From Pseudomonadota bacterium (GTDB lineage Bacteria > Pseudomonadota > Gammaproteobacteria > Steroidobacterales > Steroidobacteraceae), in assembly GCA_023423065.1 (NCBI GenBank), contig JAFAGC010000012.1, positions 20,512-84,511 of the forward strand: a DNA stretch of 64,000 bases, in the 5' to 3' direction. Position numbers and translations under genes: made by a program. Below, one piece after another: positions 47,913 to 55,625 of the stretch. The number at the start of each line of letters is the position of its first letter. Positions within the stretch are counted from its first letter, which is position 1. The notes below the pieces were generated by a model that saw only the letters and a program-made list of their open reading frames with translations, was not told the DNA's origin and did no database searches.

Positions 47913-48019
47913 AATGGGGACATTCCTCGTTTCCTAGCAAAAGGGGACAGGCCTCAATCTCGCGCGCTCGCCCCAGGCCTGTCCCCGTTTGCTAGGAAAC
48001 GAGGAATGTCCCCATTTCA
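47910..48019. repeat. REP-like inverted repeat, near-perfect 45-base arms
   Basis: Arms 47910-47954 and 47975-48019 are reverse complements with one mismatch in 45 positions, around a 20-base loop. The core GGGGACATTCCTC with flanking TTTCCTAGCAAA also occurs at 50.3, 52.0 and 53.0 kb. It starts inside the stop codon of the preceding gene and ends 17 bases before the ZIP gene start, so it fills the whole spacer. Confidence 0.9.
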
Positions 48020-48036
48020 TGTAGCATTTGGCGGGC

Positions 48037-48822
48037 ATGGACGATCCCACGAATGTTTTCCTGCTCGGTTTTCTCGGCAGCGTGCTGGCGGCACTCGGCA
48101 CGGGACTGGGCGGGCTCGGCGTGTTCTTCCTGAAGGCGCCCAGCGAACGATCACAGGACGGAATGCTGAGCGCGGCGGCGGGTGTGATGCTCGCCGCGAC
48201 GTTCTTCTCGCTTTTGCTGCCGGCGCTCGATCACGCGGATCGCGCGACGACCAACCAGTTCCTCGGCGTGGCCATCGTCGGGGCGGGTGTGCTCGCGGGC
48301 GCCGTCGGCCTGTTCGCGATACACCGGTACGTTCCGCACGAACACTTCGTGCTCGGCCGCGAGGGACCGGATACCCAGCGATTCACGCGCATCTGGCTGT
48401 TCGTCATCGCGATCACGCTGCACAACTTTCCCGAGGGAATGGCGGTGGGCGTGGGCTTCGCGGGCGGCGACGAGGAGAACGGCACGGCCCTCGCGGTCGG
48501 CATCGGCCTGCAGAACATCCCCGAAGGTTTCGCGGTCGCGGTCTCGCTGGTCGGGATAGGTTATACGCGCAGCCGGGCATTCGCCGTCGCGCTGCTCACG
48601 GGACTGGTCGAACCTGTCGGCGGCGCGGTCGGCGCCGCCGCCGTGTGGATCGCGGAGCCGCTGTTGCCCGCGATCCTGGGACTCGCCGCGGGCGCGATGT
48701 TGTTCGTCATCAGCGACGAGATCATCCCGGAGACCCATCGGCGCGGCTACGAGAACGTCGCGACGTTCTCACTGATCGGCGGCTTCGTCCTGATGATGTT
48801 TCTCGATACCGCGCTCGTCTGA
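48037..48822 (+). CDS. ZIP-family metal transporter
   Basis: A 261-residue membrane protein with eight predicted helices. The two metal-binding helices are TLHNFPEGMAVGVG and LQNIPEGFAVAVS, with HRRGYENV near the end, matching ZupT/GufA-like ZIP transporters that import zinc or other divalent metals. The ATG at 48037 is used; an in-frame TTG nine bases upstream is an alternative. The end overlaps the convergent hydrolase gene by 54 bases. The spacer upstream is the large inverted repeat, which may affect its expression. Confidence 0.9.
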   Translation: MDDPTNVFLLGFLGSVLAALGTGLGGLGVFFLKAPSERSQDGMLSAAAGVMLAATFFSLLLPALDHADRATTNQFLGVAIVGAGVLAGAVGLFAIHRYVPHEHFVLGREGPDTQRFTRIWLFVIAITLHNFPEGMAVGVGFAGGDEENGTALAVGIGLQNIPEGFAVAVSLVGIGYTRSRAFAVALLTGLVEPVGGAVGAAAVWIAEPLLPAILGLAAGAMLFVISDEIIPETHRRGYENVATFSLIGGFVLMMFLDTALV

Positions 48823-50307
48823 GCGCGGCACCGTCGCATCGATGCGCGCGAGAAGATAGTCGAAGAACGGATTCGCGCTCGCGCGCATCAACCCGTCGGC
48901 GTTGATCACGAGCGCGTTTCTTTCGCCGCGTACCGAGAGATTGCCGAGCTGCACCCCGAAATCGTCCGACGGATCGGGATGTGTGCCGTACAGACCGTCA
49001 TCCAGCGGGAACGGCAGCGCCACGTGCGACAGCGAGATGAAGTCGAGTGGATAGGAAGCGTCGAGCGGCTGCACGACGGGCGACGACGAGCCGGCCGCGG
49101 TGGTCTGAGCCTGCATCTGCCCTGCTTCGACGCCGGCGTTCGTCACCAGGGTCACCGCATAGTTGCGCGGGGCCGGCGGCAGCAGCGTCGCTGGTATATC
49201 CGCGTTCTGCGGCCGGATCAGCCGGTCGACGCGCGCCGAGTGATTGCGGTCGAACAGCACGAGCTCGCTGCCGTTCCGCGGCAAGTGCACATACAGGGTG
49301 TCGATGACGGCGCGGGTGTGGACCGTCGTATCGAGGACCGACTGGAAAGTCAGGATGGGCGGTAGTTCGACGAGCCGACCCTGCTTCGCAAGTCCGTTGA
49401 GCCTGTCCCGAATCCCGTTCGCGACCTGCGACGACTGCCGCGCCGCATTCACCGGGAACGAGTTGTACTTGTACGGGTTGTACTCGGGCAGCACGTCGAG
49501 CCACGCGGCCTTCGCGAAGGACGGGAACACCGCGGGCCAGCCGAGCACGCCCGCGAAGCGCGCCATGCTCGTGATGCCGATCATCGGCGAGAGCAGCACG
49601 AGCTGATCGGGAGAAGCGAGTTCGGAATCGCCGAGCGCCTCGATCGCGTACTGCAACGCGAGTGCACCGCCGTTCGAGTATCCGACGATGTGCAGGGGAC
49701 CGTCCTTCGACAGGCCGCGCGCCGTGCGCACGGCGAGGCGCGTGGCCGCGAACCAGTCCTGCTCGCGCACGGTGGTCAGCGCCGCCGGAACGGTGCCATG
49801 ACCGGGCAATCGAATGCCGACCGCGACGAAGCCGGCTTCGCGATATCGATTGGCCACGTGCCGCAGGCTGTAGGGGGCGTCCGTGAGACCGTGCAGCAGC
49901 ACGACCGCGCCGCGCGGCGGACCCTCCGGCAACAGCACGAACGAGCGGTTCCAGTTCCGGGTGGAATTGCGCTCGTACATCGGGCTGCCCGCGAAATAGC
50001 GGTTCGCCGCCACGCGGTCCTCGGCGGGTAGTTTGTCGGTGACTTCCGCCTCGACCTGGGCGAAAACCGCGTCCTCCGCGGTCAGCCATCGCTCCCAGTC
50101 CGCGTCTTCCATCTCACGCGGCCTGAGCTCGGTCGGAACCTCGGTGTGCCAGAGCTTGAGCGGAGGCGCGCGCCACGCATCCCAGGCGCGCACGGCGAAG
50201 ATCGTCGCGAGGATCAGTCCGAGGCCGATCGCGAGGCGCTTGAACCAGACGCGTACGATCGGGATCAGGTCTGTCCCCTTTTGCCAGGAAACGGGGAATG
50301 TCCCCAT
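48769..50307 (-). CDS. Alpha/beta hydrolase (membrane-anchored)
   Basis: A 512-residue protein in the longest reading. After about 17 residues that are encoded by a repeat arm, a membrane anchor follows (RLAIGLGLILATIFAVRAWD). The hydrolase core has LLHGLTDAPYSLRHVA, nucleophile elbow VGYSNGGALA (Ser) and a His in FDRNHSARV, resembling serine aminopeptidase/lysophospholipase-like (Hydrolase_4) proteins. No ATG/GTG lies between the repeat and the anchor, so the start is probably the ATG at 50307 inside the repeat, giving an unusual N-terminus MGTFPVSWQKGTD. The last 54 bases overlap the ZIP gene on the other strand. Confidence 0.85.
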   Translation of the reverse strand: MGTFPVSWQKGTDLIPIVRVWFKRLAIGLGLILATIFAVRAWDAWRAPPLKLWHTEVPTELRPREMEDADWERWLTAEDAVFAQVEAEVTDKLPAEDRVAANRYFAGSPMYERNSTRNWNRSFVLLPEGPPRGAVVLLHGLTDAPYSLRHVANRYREAGFVAVGIRLPGHGTVPAALTTVREQDWFAATRLAVRTARGLSKDGPLHIVGYSNGGALALQYAIEALGDSELASPDQLVLLSPMIGITSMARFAGVLGWPAVFPSFAKAAWLDVLPEYNPYKYNSFPVNAARQSSQVANGIRDRLNGLAKQGRLVELPPILTFQSVLDTTVHTRAVIDTLYVHLPRNGSELVLFDRNHSARVDRLIRPQNADIPATLLPPAPRNYAVTLVTNAGVEAGQMQAQTTAAGSSSPVVQPLDASYPLDFISLSHVALPFPLDDGLYGTHPDPSDDFGVQLGNLSVRGERNALVINADGLMRASANPFFDYLLARIDATVPRSDERGIEKHHQDEAADQ

Positions 50308-50316
50308 TTCCTGTCC
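50266..50316. repeat. REP-like element, single arm
   Basis: One arm related to the right arm at 47975-48019 (AGGTCTGTCCCCTTTTGCCA, then GGGGAATGTCCCCATTTCC), with about four differences. It covers the first codons of the hydrolase gene and the gap before the ychF stop. No partner arm is seen nearby. Confidence 0.85.
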
Positions 50317-50319
50317 TCA

Positions 50320-51411
50320 TTACACGTTGAAGCGGAAGTGCATGACATCGCCTTCCTTGACGATGTATTCCTTGCCCTCGAGACGCAACTTGCCCGCATC
50401 GCGCGCGCCGGCCTCGCCCTTGAACTTGATGAAGTCATCGTAACCGATGACTTCGGCGCGGATGAAGCCACGCTCGAAATCGGTGTGGATTACGCCCGCG
50501 GCCTGCGGCGCGGTCGACCCGGCGCGCACGGTCCAGGCGCGCACTTCCTTCACGCCCGCCGTGAAATACGTCTGCAGGCCGAGTAGTTGGTAGCCGGCGC
50601 GGATCACGCGATTGAGGCCCGGCTCGTCGAGGCCGAGGTCCTTGAGGAACTCCGCGCGGTCCTGTTCGTCGAGCTGCGAAATCTCGGCCTCGATCGCCGC
50701 GCACACGGCAACGACCACGGCTTCCTCGTCCTTCGCACGCGCCAGCACGGCGTCGAGGTGCTGGTTGTTCGTGAAGCCGTCTTCCTTGACGTTGGCGACG
50801 TACATCACGGGCTTCGCGGTGAGCAGCTGCAGCTCGTGGCCGTCGGCCTTCTCTTCCCTGGTGAGGCCCATCGAGCGCACGGGTTTGCCCTCGTCGAGGT
50901 GCTTGCGCATGCGCTCGAACAATTCCTTCTTGCGCAGCGCGTCCTTGTCGCCGCCCTTCGCGGCTTTCGCGTATCGGTCGACAGCCTTCTCGACCGTCTG
51001 CAGATCCGCGAGCGCGAGCTCGGTGTCGATGACCTCGATGTCCGAGATCGGGTTCACCTTGCCCGACACGTGGATGACGTCGGTATCCTCGAAGCAGCGC
51101 ACGACGTGCGCGATCGCATCCGTCTCGCGGATGTGCGAGAGGAACTTGTTGCCGAGTCCCTCTCCCTGCGAGGCGCCGGCGACGAGGCCTGCGATGTCGA
51201 CGAATTCCACCGTCGTGGGCACGGTCCTTTCGGGATGCACGATCTTCGCGAGCTCGTCGAGCCGCGGATCCGGAACCGGAACGATGCCGACGTTGGGATC
51301 GATCGTGCAGAACGGGTAGTTCTCCGCCGCGATCTGCGCGCGAGTCAGCGCATTGAACAACGTCGACTTGCCGACGTTAGGCAGACCCACTATCCCGCAC
51401 TTGATGCCCAT
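50320..51411 (-). CDS. ychF: Redox-regulated ATPase/GTPase YchF (OLA1 family)
   Basis: A 363-residue protein that begins MGIKCGIVGLPNVGKSTLFN with G1 (GLPNVGKST), G3-like DIAGLVAGAS, and the altered G4 NVKED; these and the C-terminal TGS-like domain are diagnostic for YchF, which prefers ATP and binds ribosomes. The gene starts four bases after the pth stop, as usual in gammaproteobacteria. A CTATCTAC octamer sits at 51412-51419, covering the spacer where its ribosome site should be. Confidence 0.97.
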   Translation of the reverse strand: MGIKCGIVGLPNVGKSTLFNALTRAQIAAENYPFCTIDPNVGIVPVPDPRLDELAKIVHPERTVPTTVEFVDIAGLVAGASQGEGLGNKFLSHIRETDAIAHVVRCFEDTDVIHVSGKVNPISDIEVIDTELALADLQTVEKAVDRYAKAAKGGDKDALRKKELFERMRKHLDEGKPVRSMGLTREEKADGHELQLLTAKPVMYVANVKEDGFTNNQHLDAVLARAKDEEAVVVAVCAAIEAEISQLDEQDRAEFLKDLGLDEPGLNRVIRAGYQLLGLQTYFTAGVKEVRAWTVRAGSTAPQAAGVIHTDFERGFIRAEVIGYDDFIKFKGEAGARDAGKLRLEGKEYIVKEGDVMHFRFNV

Positions 51412-51415
51412 CTAT

Positions 51416-52021
51416 CTACACCTTCTCTTTTCCGCTGGCCGCGGCCGGTTTGCCGCGCGTGTGCAATTTGTTCATCGCGATCTGCGCGCCCGAACGCATC
51501 ATCTCCTCGATGGCGTCGGCGCCCGCCAGGATCGTCTCGTCGATCAGCTTCTGCTCGTCAGCGCCGGCGCGCGTCAGCACGAAGTCGACGACCTCGTGCC
51601 TGGTGCCGGGATGTCCGACACCGATCCGTAGTCGCCAGAAGCCTTCGCCCTGCGCGGCGATGAGGTCGCGCAGGCCGTTGTGTCCGCCCGCGCCGCCGCC
51701 GTCCTTGAGACGGATCGTGCCGCTGGGCAGATCGATCTCGTCGTGCGCGGCCAGCATCTGCGCCGGCGGGATCTTGTAGAAATTCAGCACGCTCGACACC
51801 GGCCCACCGCTGCGATTCATGAAGGTCATCGGCTTCACGAGCCAGACCTCCTCGCCGCCGAGGCGCACGCGCGCGAGCTCCGCCTGGTGCCTGCCTTCGT
51901 GCCGAAACGTTCCACCATGACGGCGCGCGAGTTCGTCCACGAGCCAGAAGCCCGCGTTGTGACGCGTGCGCGCGTATTCGGATCCCGGATTGCCGAGCCC
52001 GACGATGAGTCTTAAGGCCGT
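51416..52021 (-). CDS. pth: Peptidyl-tRNA hydrolase, non-canonical start
   Basis: The 201-residue protein reads T-A-L-R-L-I-V-G-L-G-N-P-G from 52021 and keeps the catalytic Asn (GLGNPG), His (TRHNAG) and Asp (HDEIDLP) residues of Pth, which frees peptidyl-tRNAs. Aligned with E. coli Pth (MTIKLIVGLANPG) the Met falls on an ACG codon at 52021. In frame, no ATG, GTG or TTG occurs between the TAG at 52051-52049 and 52021; the first GTG, at 51940, would remove the Asn and His catalytic residues. ACG is used here as the position of homology; ATT at 52030 is another option. A REP-like repeat begins four bases upstream. Confidence 0.85.
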   Translation of the reverse strand, partial: TALRLIVGLGNPGSEYARTRHNAGFWLVDELARRHGGTFRHEGRHQAELARVRLGGEEVWLVKPMTFMNRSGGPVSSVLNFYKIPPAQMLAAHDEIDLPSGTIRLKDGGGAGGHNGLRDLIAAQGEGFWRLRIGVGHPGTRHEVVDFVLTRAGADEQKLIDETILAGADAIEEMMRSGAQIAMNKLHTRGKPAAASGKEKV

Positions 52022-52024
52022 GCC

Positions 52025-52129
52025 AGAAATGGGGACATTCCTCGTTTCCTAGCAAATGGGGACGGGCCTGAGGCAGGCGCGTCCCCTCTTGCTTCACAAC
52101 GCGGCGAAACGAGGAATATCCCCGCTTCT
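52025..52129. repeat. REP-like inverted repeat, imperfect arms
   Basis: Left arm 52025-52070 is almost identical to the left arm at 47.9 kb (AAATGGGGACATTCCTCGTT, then TCCTAGCAAATGGGGACGGG); the right arm 52074-52129 is diverged and carries an insertion but keeps CGAGGAATATCCCC. It fills the spacer between pth and the hairpin following rplY. Confidence 0.85.
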
Positions 52130-52168
52130 CCACGAAGTGCCGTGTCCAGACGAGTAGTTAGTGGAAGC

Positions 52169-52190
52169 GGGACGGGCATACGCCCGCCCC
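52169..52190 (-). terminator. Hairpin after rplY
   Basis: GGG-A-CGGGC, ATAC loop, GCCCG-C-CCC: an eight-pair stem with one mismatch, about 13 bases after the rplY stop on the minus strand. No T-run follows, so termination is uncertain. Confidence 0.35.
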
Positions 52191-52202
52191 ACCCCGCACA
52201 AC

Positions 52203-52913
52203 TCACTTCTTGCCGCCTTCCTTCTTGGCAGCGTCGGCAGCCGGCGCGGCGGCCTTCGCGGCATCGCCAGCGGCCGGAGCGGCAGCAGCGCCCTCTGCAG
52301 GCGCGGCGGCAGCGACTTCCGCGGTCGGTTCCGGCTCCTCGGCGCGCGGCGAGTGGATCGAGACGACCACGGCATTGCCCTTGGCGATCGCCGGGACCGA
52401 CACGCCTTCCGGCAGCGGCAGGTCGGACAGGTGCTTCGACTCGTTCAGCTTCATCTCCGACAGGTCGAGCTCGATGAACTCGGGCAGGTCCTTCGGCAGG
52501 CACGAAATTTCGACGTCGGCGATGCGGTGCGAGACCACGCCACCCTGCGTCTTCACGCCCGGCGAGGCGGCCTCGCCCTTGAAGTGGATCGGGATGTGGA
52601 TGCGAATCTTCTCCGTCTCGACCACGCGCTGCAGGTCGAGGTGCACGATGGCGTTGCGCGCCGGGTGCATCTGCAGGTCCTTCACGATCGCGGCCTGCTT
52701 CTTGTCGCCGACGACGAGGTTGATGATCGACGAGTAGAACTTCTCGTTGTCGACCAGCGTCATCAGCTTCTGGTGGTTGAGGGAGATCGCACGGGGTTCG
52801 GCGTGACCCCCGTACAGGATTGCCGGCACGAGGCCCGCGTGACGCAGGCGGCGGCTCGCACCCTTGCCCTGCCCGTCGCGGAACTCGGCGGCGAGTTCGA
52901 ACGAAATACGCAT
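52203..52913 (-). CDS. rplY: 50S ribosomal protein L25 (CTC form)
   Basis: A 236-residue protein with the L25 domain at about 1-95 (GASRRLRHAGLVPAILYG) that binds 5S rRNA, a C-terminal TL5/CTC domain to about 190, and a long Ala/Pro/Glu-rich tail ending KKEGGKK. The long form is usual outside enterobacteria. GGAG lies nine bases before the ATG. It stands between prs and pth on the same strand, the gammaproteobacterial order. Confidence 0.96.
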   Translation of the reverse strand: MRISFELAAEFRDGQGKGASRRLRHAGLVPAILYGGHAEPRAISLNHQKLMTLVDNEKFYSSIINLVVGDKKQAAIVKDLQMHPARNAIVHLDLQRVVETEKIRIHIPIHFKGEAASPGVKTQGGVVSHRIADVEISCLPKDLPEFIELDLSEMKLNESKHLSDLPLPEGVSVPAIAKGNAVVVSIHSPRAEEPEPTAEVAAAAPAEGAAAAPAAGDAAKAAAPAADAAKKEGGKK

Positions 52914-52973
52914 GTTGATTACTCCAATTTACATCTAACTACAGCGGACACCGCGACCAGTGCCGCCACCCGA

Positions 52974-53026
52974 GGACATTCCTCATTTTGGCTGTAACAT
53001 TGTTACAGCCGAAATGAGGAATGTCC
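52974..53026. repeat. REP-like inverted repeat, 25-base arms
   Basis: Arms 52974-52998 and 53002-53026 pair with one mismatch around an ATT loop; they carry GGACATTCCTCATTT at the base and GGCTGTAAC near the loop. The hairpin begins one base after the prs stop, so it may protect or end the prs transcript. Confidence 0.9.
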
Positions 53027-53027
53027 C

Positions 53028-53984
53028 CTAATCCAGATACAAGCTGCTGACGGAATCCTCGTCGCGGATGCGACGAATCGTCTCGGCCAGCAGCCCCGCA
53101 ACCGACAATTGCCGGATGCGGCCACATTGCTTCGCCGCCGGCGTCAGCGGGATGGTATCGGTCACCACCAGCTCGTCGAGCGCCGACTGCGTGATCTTCT
53201 CGATCGCGTTGCCGGAGAGGATCGCGTGGGTGATGTACGCCACCACCTTCTTCGCGCCCTCGTCCTTCAACGCCTGCGCGCCCGCACACAGCGTGCCCGC
53301 GGTATCCACCATGTCGTCGATGAGGACGCAGGTCTTGCCCTTCACCTCACCGATGATGTTCATCACCTTCGACTCGTTCGGCCGCGGACGGCGCTTGTCG
53401 ATGATCGCGAGGTCGGCGTCATCCAGTCGTTTCGCCAACGCTCTCGCGCGCACCACACCACCCACGTCCGGCGACACCACGATCAGGTTCTCGTAGCGCT
53501 GCCGGTACGCATCGCCCAGCAACACCGGCGACGCGTACACGTTGTCCACCGGGATGTCGAAGAATCCCTGTATCTGGTCCGAGTGCAGGTCGATCGTCAG
53601 CAGACGATCCACACCCGCGCTCTGGATCATGTTCGCCACCAGCTTCGCGGTGATCGCGCTGCGCGTGGCGCGCGGCCGGCGATCCTGGCGCGAATAGCCG
53701 AAGTACGGCACCACCGCGGTGATCCTCGCCGCGGAGGCGCGCCGACAGGCGTCCACCATCACCAGTAGTTCGATGAGGTGGTCGTTCGTCGGCGGACACG
53801 TGGGCTGCACGATGAACACATCGCGCCCGCGCACGTTTTCCATCAACTCGATGTTCACTTCCCCGTCGGAAAATCTCCCGACGTACGCCCGGCCCAGAGG
53901 TGTCATCAGATGGCGCGCAATGTCGTGGGCCAGCGCCGGATTGGCATTACCCGCGAACAGCGTCAGCGTTTCCGAATCGACCAC
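53028..53984 (-). CDS. prs: Ribose-phosphate pyrophosphokinase (housekeeping)
   Basis: A 318-residue class I PRPP synthetase. YFGYSRQDRRPRATRSAITA (ATP/flexible loop), TIDLHSDQIQGFF (metal site) and VLIDDMVDTAGTL (PRPP loop) are complete. It makes PRPP for purine, pyrimidine, NAD, His and Trp synthesis. It sits downstream of tRNA-Gln and ispE on the same strand. The window has a second, diverged copy at 28.3 kb. Confidence 0.97.
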   Translation of the reverse strand: MVDSETLTLFAGNANPALAHDIARHLMTPLGRAYVGRFSDGEVNIELMENVRGRDVFIVQPTCPPTNDHLIELLVMVDACRRASAARITAVVPYFGYSRQDRRPRATRSAITAKLVANMIQSAGVDRLLTIDLHSDQIQGFFDIPVDNVYASPVLLGDAYRQRYENLIVVSPDVGGVVRARALAKRLDDADLAIIDKRRPRPNESKVMNIIGEVKGKTCVLIDDMVDTAGTLCAGAQALKDEGAKKVVAYITHAILSGNAIEKITQSALDELVVTDTIPLTPAAKQCGRIRQLSVAGLLAETIRRIRDEDSVSSLYLD

Positions 53985-54008
53985 TCTGCCTCCCGACTGC
54001 GACCGACA

Positions 54009-54083
54009 TGGCTGGGGTGGAAGGATTCGAACCTCCGAATGGCGGGATCAAAACCCGCTGCCTTACCACTTGGCGACACCCCA
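54009..54083 (-). tRNA. tRNA-Gln (anticodon TTG)
   Basis: Full cloverleaf on the minus strand: acceptor TGGGGTG/CACCCCA-type pairing, D-arm GCCAAGTGGTAAGGC, anticodon stem-loop GCGGGTTTTGATCCCGC with TTG, T-arm GGAGGTTCGAATCC and encoded CCA. The position between ispE and prs is conserved in gammaproteobacteria. Confidence 0.95.
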
Positions 54084-54088
54084 ACGGC

Positions 54089-54952
54089 CTAACTCTTCGC
54101 GCGACGTGCGAGCTCTGCCAGCAACGGAGACTCGTCGAGTCCGCGCGCGACGTACGAGCGCCAGCTGTCCGGTACCCGCGCCGCGATTCGCTCCGCGTCC
54201 TCGGGACGCGCGAACTTCGCGAACACGCACGCCCCGGTGCCCGTCAGCCGCGACGGCGCATGCCGCGCAAGCCAGTCTAGTGCCTCACCCACCGCCGGAA
54301 ACCGCGCGCGCACGACCGCCTCGCAATCGTTCCGCCCGCCCGTCTCCAAAAAGCCGCGCATTGTGGTGGGGGCGGAATTCCGTGTCAATTCAGCAGCCTG
54401 GAATACCGCGGCGGTGGGCACGGAGACGCCTGGATTGACGATCAGGTACCAGGAATCGCCGCCCAGGGAGACCGGCGTGAGCTTTTCGCCCACGCCTTCT
54501 GCCCAGGCGGAGCGCCCCTGGACAAAAACGGGGACATCGGCCCCGAGCTTGCCGCCAATTGCCGCCAACTCCGCCGAATTCAGCCCAGTACGCCACATTT
54601 CGTTCAACGCCACCAGGGTGGTGGCGGCATCGGAACTCCCGCCGCCGAGTCCCCCGCCCATCGGGATCCGCTTGAGCACCGAGATATCCGCGCCCAGCGG
54701 GGTACCGCCGGCCTCTTTCAGCGCCCGGGCCGCGCGCACGACCAAATCGTCGCTTTCCGGTACCCCGGGCGGGCCATTGGGCCGTGAGATCACCCCATCC
54801 TCGCGGACGGCGATATCGATCGAATCGCGCAGGTCGACCAGCTGAAACACGGTCTGCAGCTCGTGGTAGCCGTCGGGCCGGCGACCCACCACGTGCAACA
54901 TCAGGTTGAGCTTGGCGGGCGCGCTCCAGCGCCCGACGTTCACGGCCGCCAT
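54089..54952 (-). CDS. ispE: 4-diphosphocytidyl-2-C-methyl-D-erythritol kinase
   Basis: A 287-residue GHMP kinase of the MEP isoprenoid pathway. SAPAKLNLMLHVVGRRPDGYHE at about 10-31 is the family start, and PMGGGLGGGSSDAATTLVAL the ATP loop. The ATG at 54952 overlaps the lolB stop by 13 bases; the frame continues upstream without family support. Stop is five bases before tRNA-Gln. Confidence 0.96.
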   Translation of the reverse strand: MAAVNVGRWSAPAKLNLMLHVVGRRPDGYHELQTVFQLVDLRDSIDIAVREDGVISRPNGPPGVPESDDLVVRAARALKEAGGTPLGADISVLKRIPMGGGLGGGSSDAATTLVALNEMWRTGLNSAELAAIGGKLGADVPVFVQGRSAWAEGVGEKLTPVSLGGDSWYLIVNPGVSVPTAAVFQAAELTRNSAPTTMRGFLETGGRNDCEAVVRARFPAVGEALDWLARHAPSRLTGTGACVFAKFARPEDAERIAARVPDSWRSYVARGLDESPLLAELARRAKS

Positions 54953-55614
54953 TGCTCCACCAGCAACTTCATCCGGGCCGGGATTTCCGCCGTCGCGCGT
55001 TCGGCCGTCAATCTTCGGGGCAACGCGAATCCGAGTCCGGGCGCACGCGAATCGATGCTCACGCGCCAGCCGTTTTGCGTGAAGCCGCGGATCTCGCCGC
55101 TGCCCGAGTCTTCGTCGAGCTGGGCATCGCCGGGCGCCGGGATGCCCAACACCCACCAGCGCAATTCCGCCAGGGGCAGCGCGAATCCGAGGCGCTGCTC
55201 GAGTTCCTCGCGCGCGGCCGCGCCATCGAGTTGCTTGCCCGAGCTGGTCTCGATGCGCAGGTCGTCGCCCGCGATCGCGACGCGCACGCCGCCGATGCCC
55301 ATCGGGCCGTCGAGCGCGAGATCCGTGCGCTCCGGTTGTCGTTCGTAACGAAGATTCGCGGAGAACCCCTCTCCGTTCGCCGCGACCGCCACGCGGCCCG
55401 TGAGCCCGAAGCGATCGAGCTTCTCGAGCCCCGCGCGCTGCGCGGCCCAGGGCGCGTCGGCGCCGGGCCCGAGCACGGGCTGCGGGGGAAGCGTGCGACA
55501 GCCGGCGAACAACATCACCGCCGCGGCCGCGAACGACGCCGCGATCCGGGTTGCATTACCGATCGCGGCTTTCTTCACTGGAACGCTTGCGGCACGCGGA
55601 CCCGTGCGGGACAC
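54940..55614 (-). CDS. lolB: Outer membrane lipoprotein receptor LolB
   Basis: A 224-residue lipoprotein with lipobox LFAGC (Cys about 39). The mature part has DRFGLTGRVAVAANGEGFSA, the LolB N-terminal strand pattern, and ELRWWVLGIPAPG matching the conserved W..G.P loop. LolB accepts lipoproteins from LolA at the outer membrane. It overlaps ispE by 13 bases. An in-frame GTG about ten codons downstream of the first ATG is an alternative start giving a shorter signal. Confidence 0.92.
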   Translation of the reverse strand: MSRTGPRAASVPVKKAAIGNATRIAASFAAAAVMLFAGCRTLPPQPVLGPGADAPWAAQRAGLEKLDRFGLTGRVAVAANGEGFSANLRYERQPERTDLALDGPMGIGGVRVAIAGDDLRIETSSGKQLDGAAAREELEQRLGFALPLAELRWWVLGIPAPGDAQLDEDSGSGEIRGFTQNGWRVSIDSRAPGLGFALPRRLTAERATAEIPARMKLLVEQWRP

Positions 55615-55625
55615 GGGCGTCGCCT

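Noticed and set aside
47910..48019. Simple intrinsic terminator
   Set aside because: Arms of 45 bases, no T-run, and sequence copies elsewhere fit a dispersed repeat better, although it may still stop transcription.
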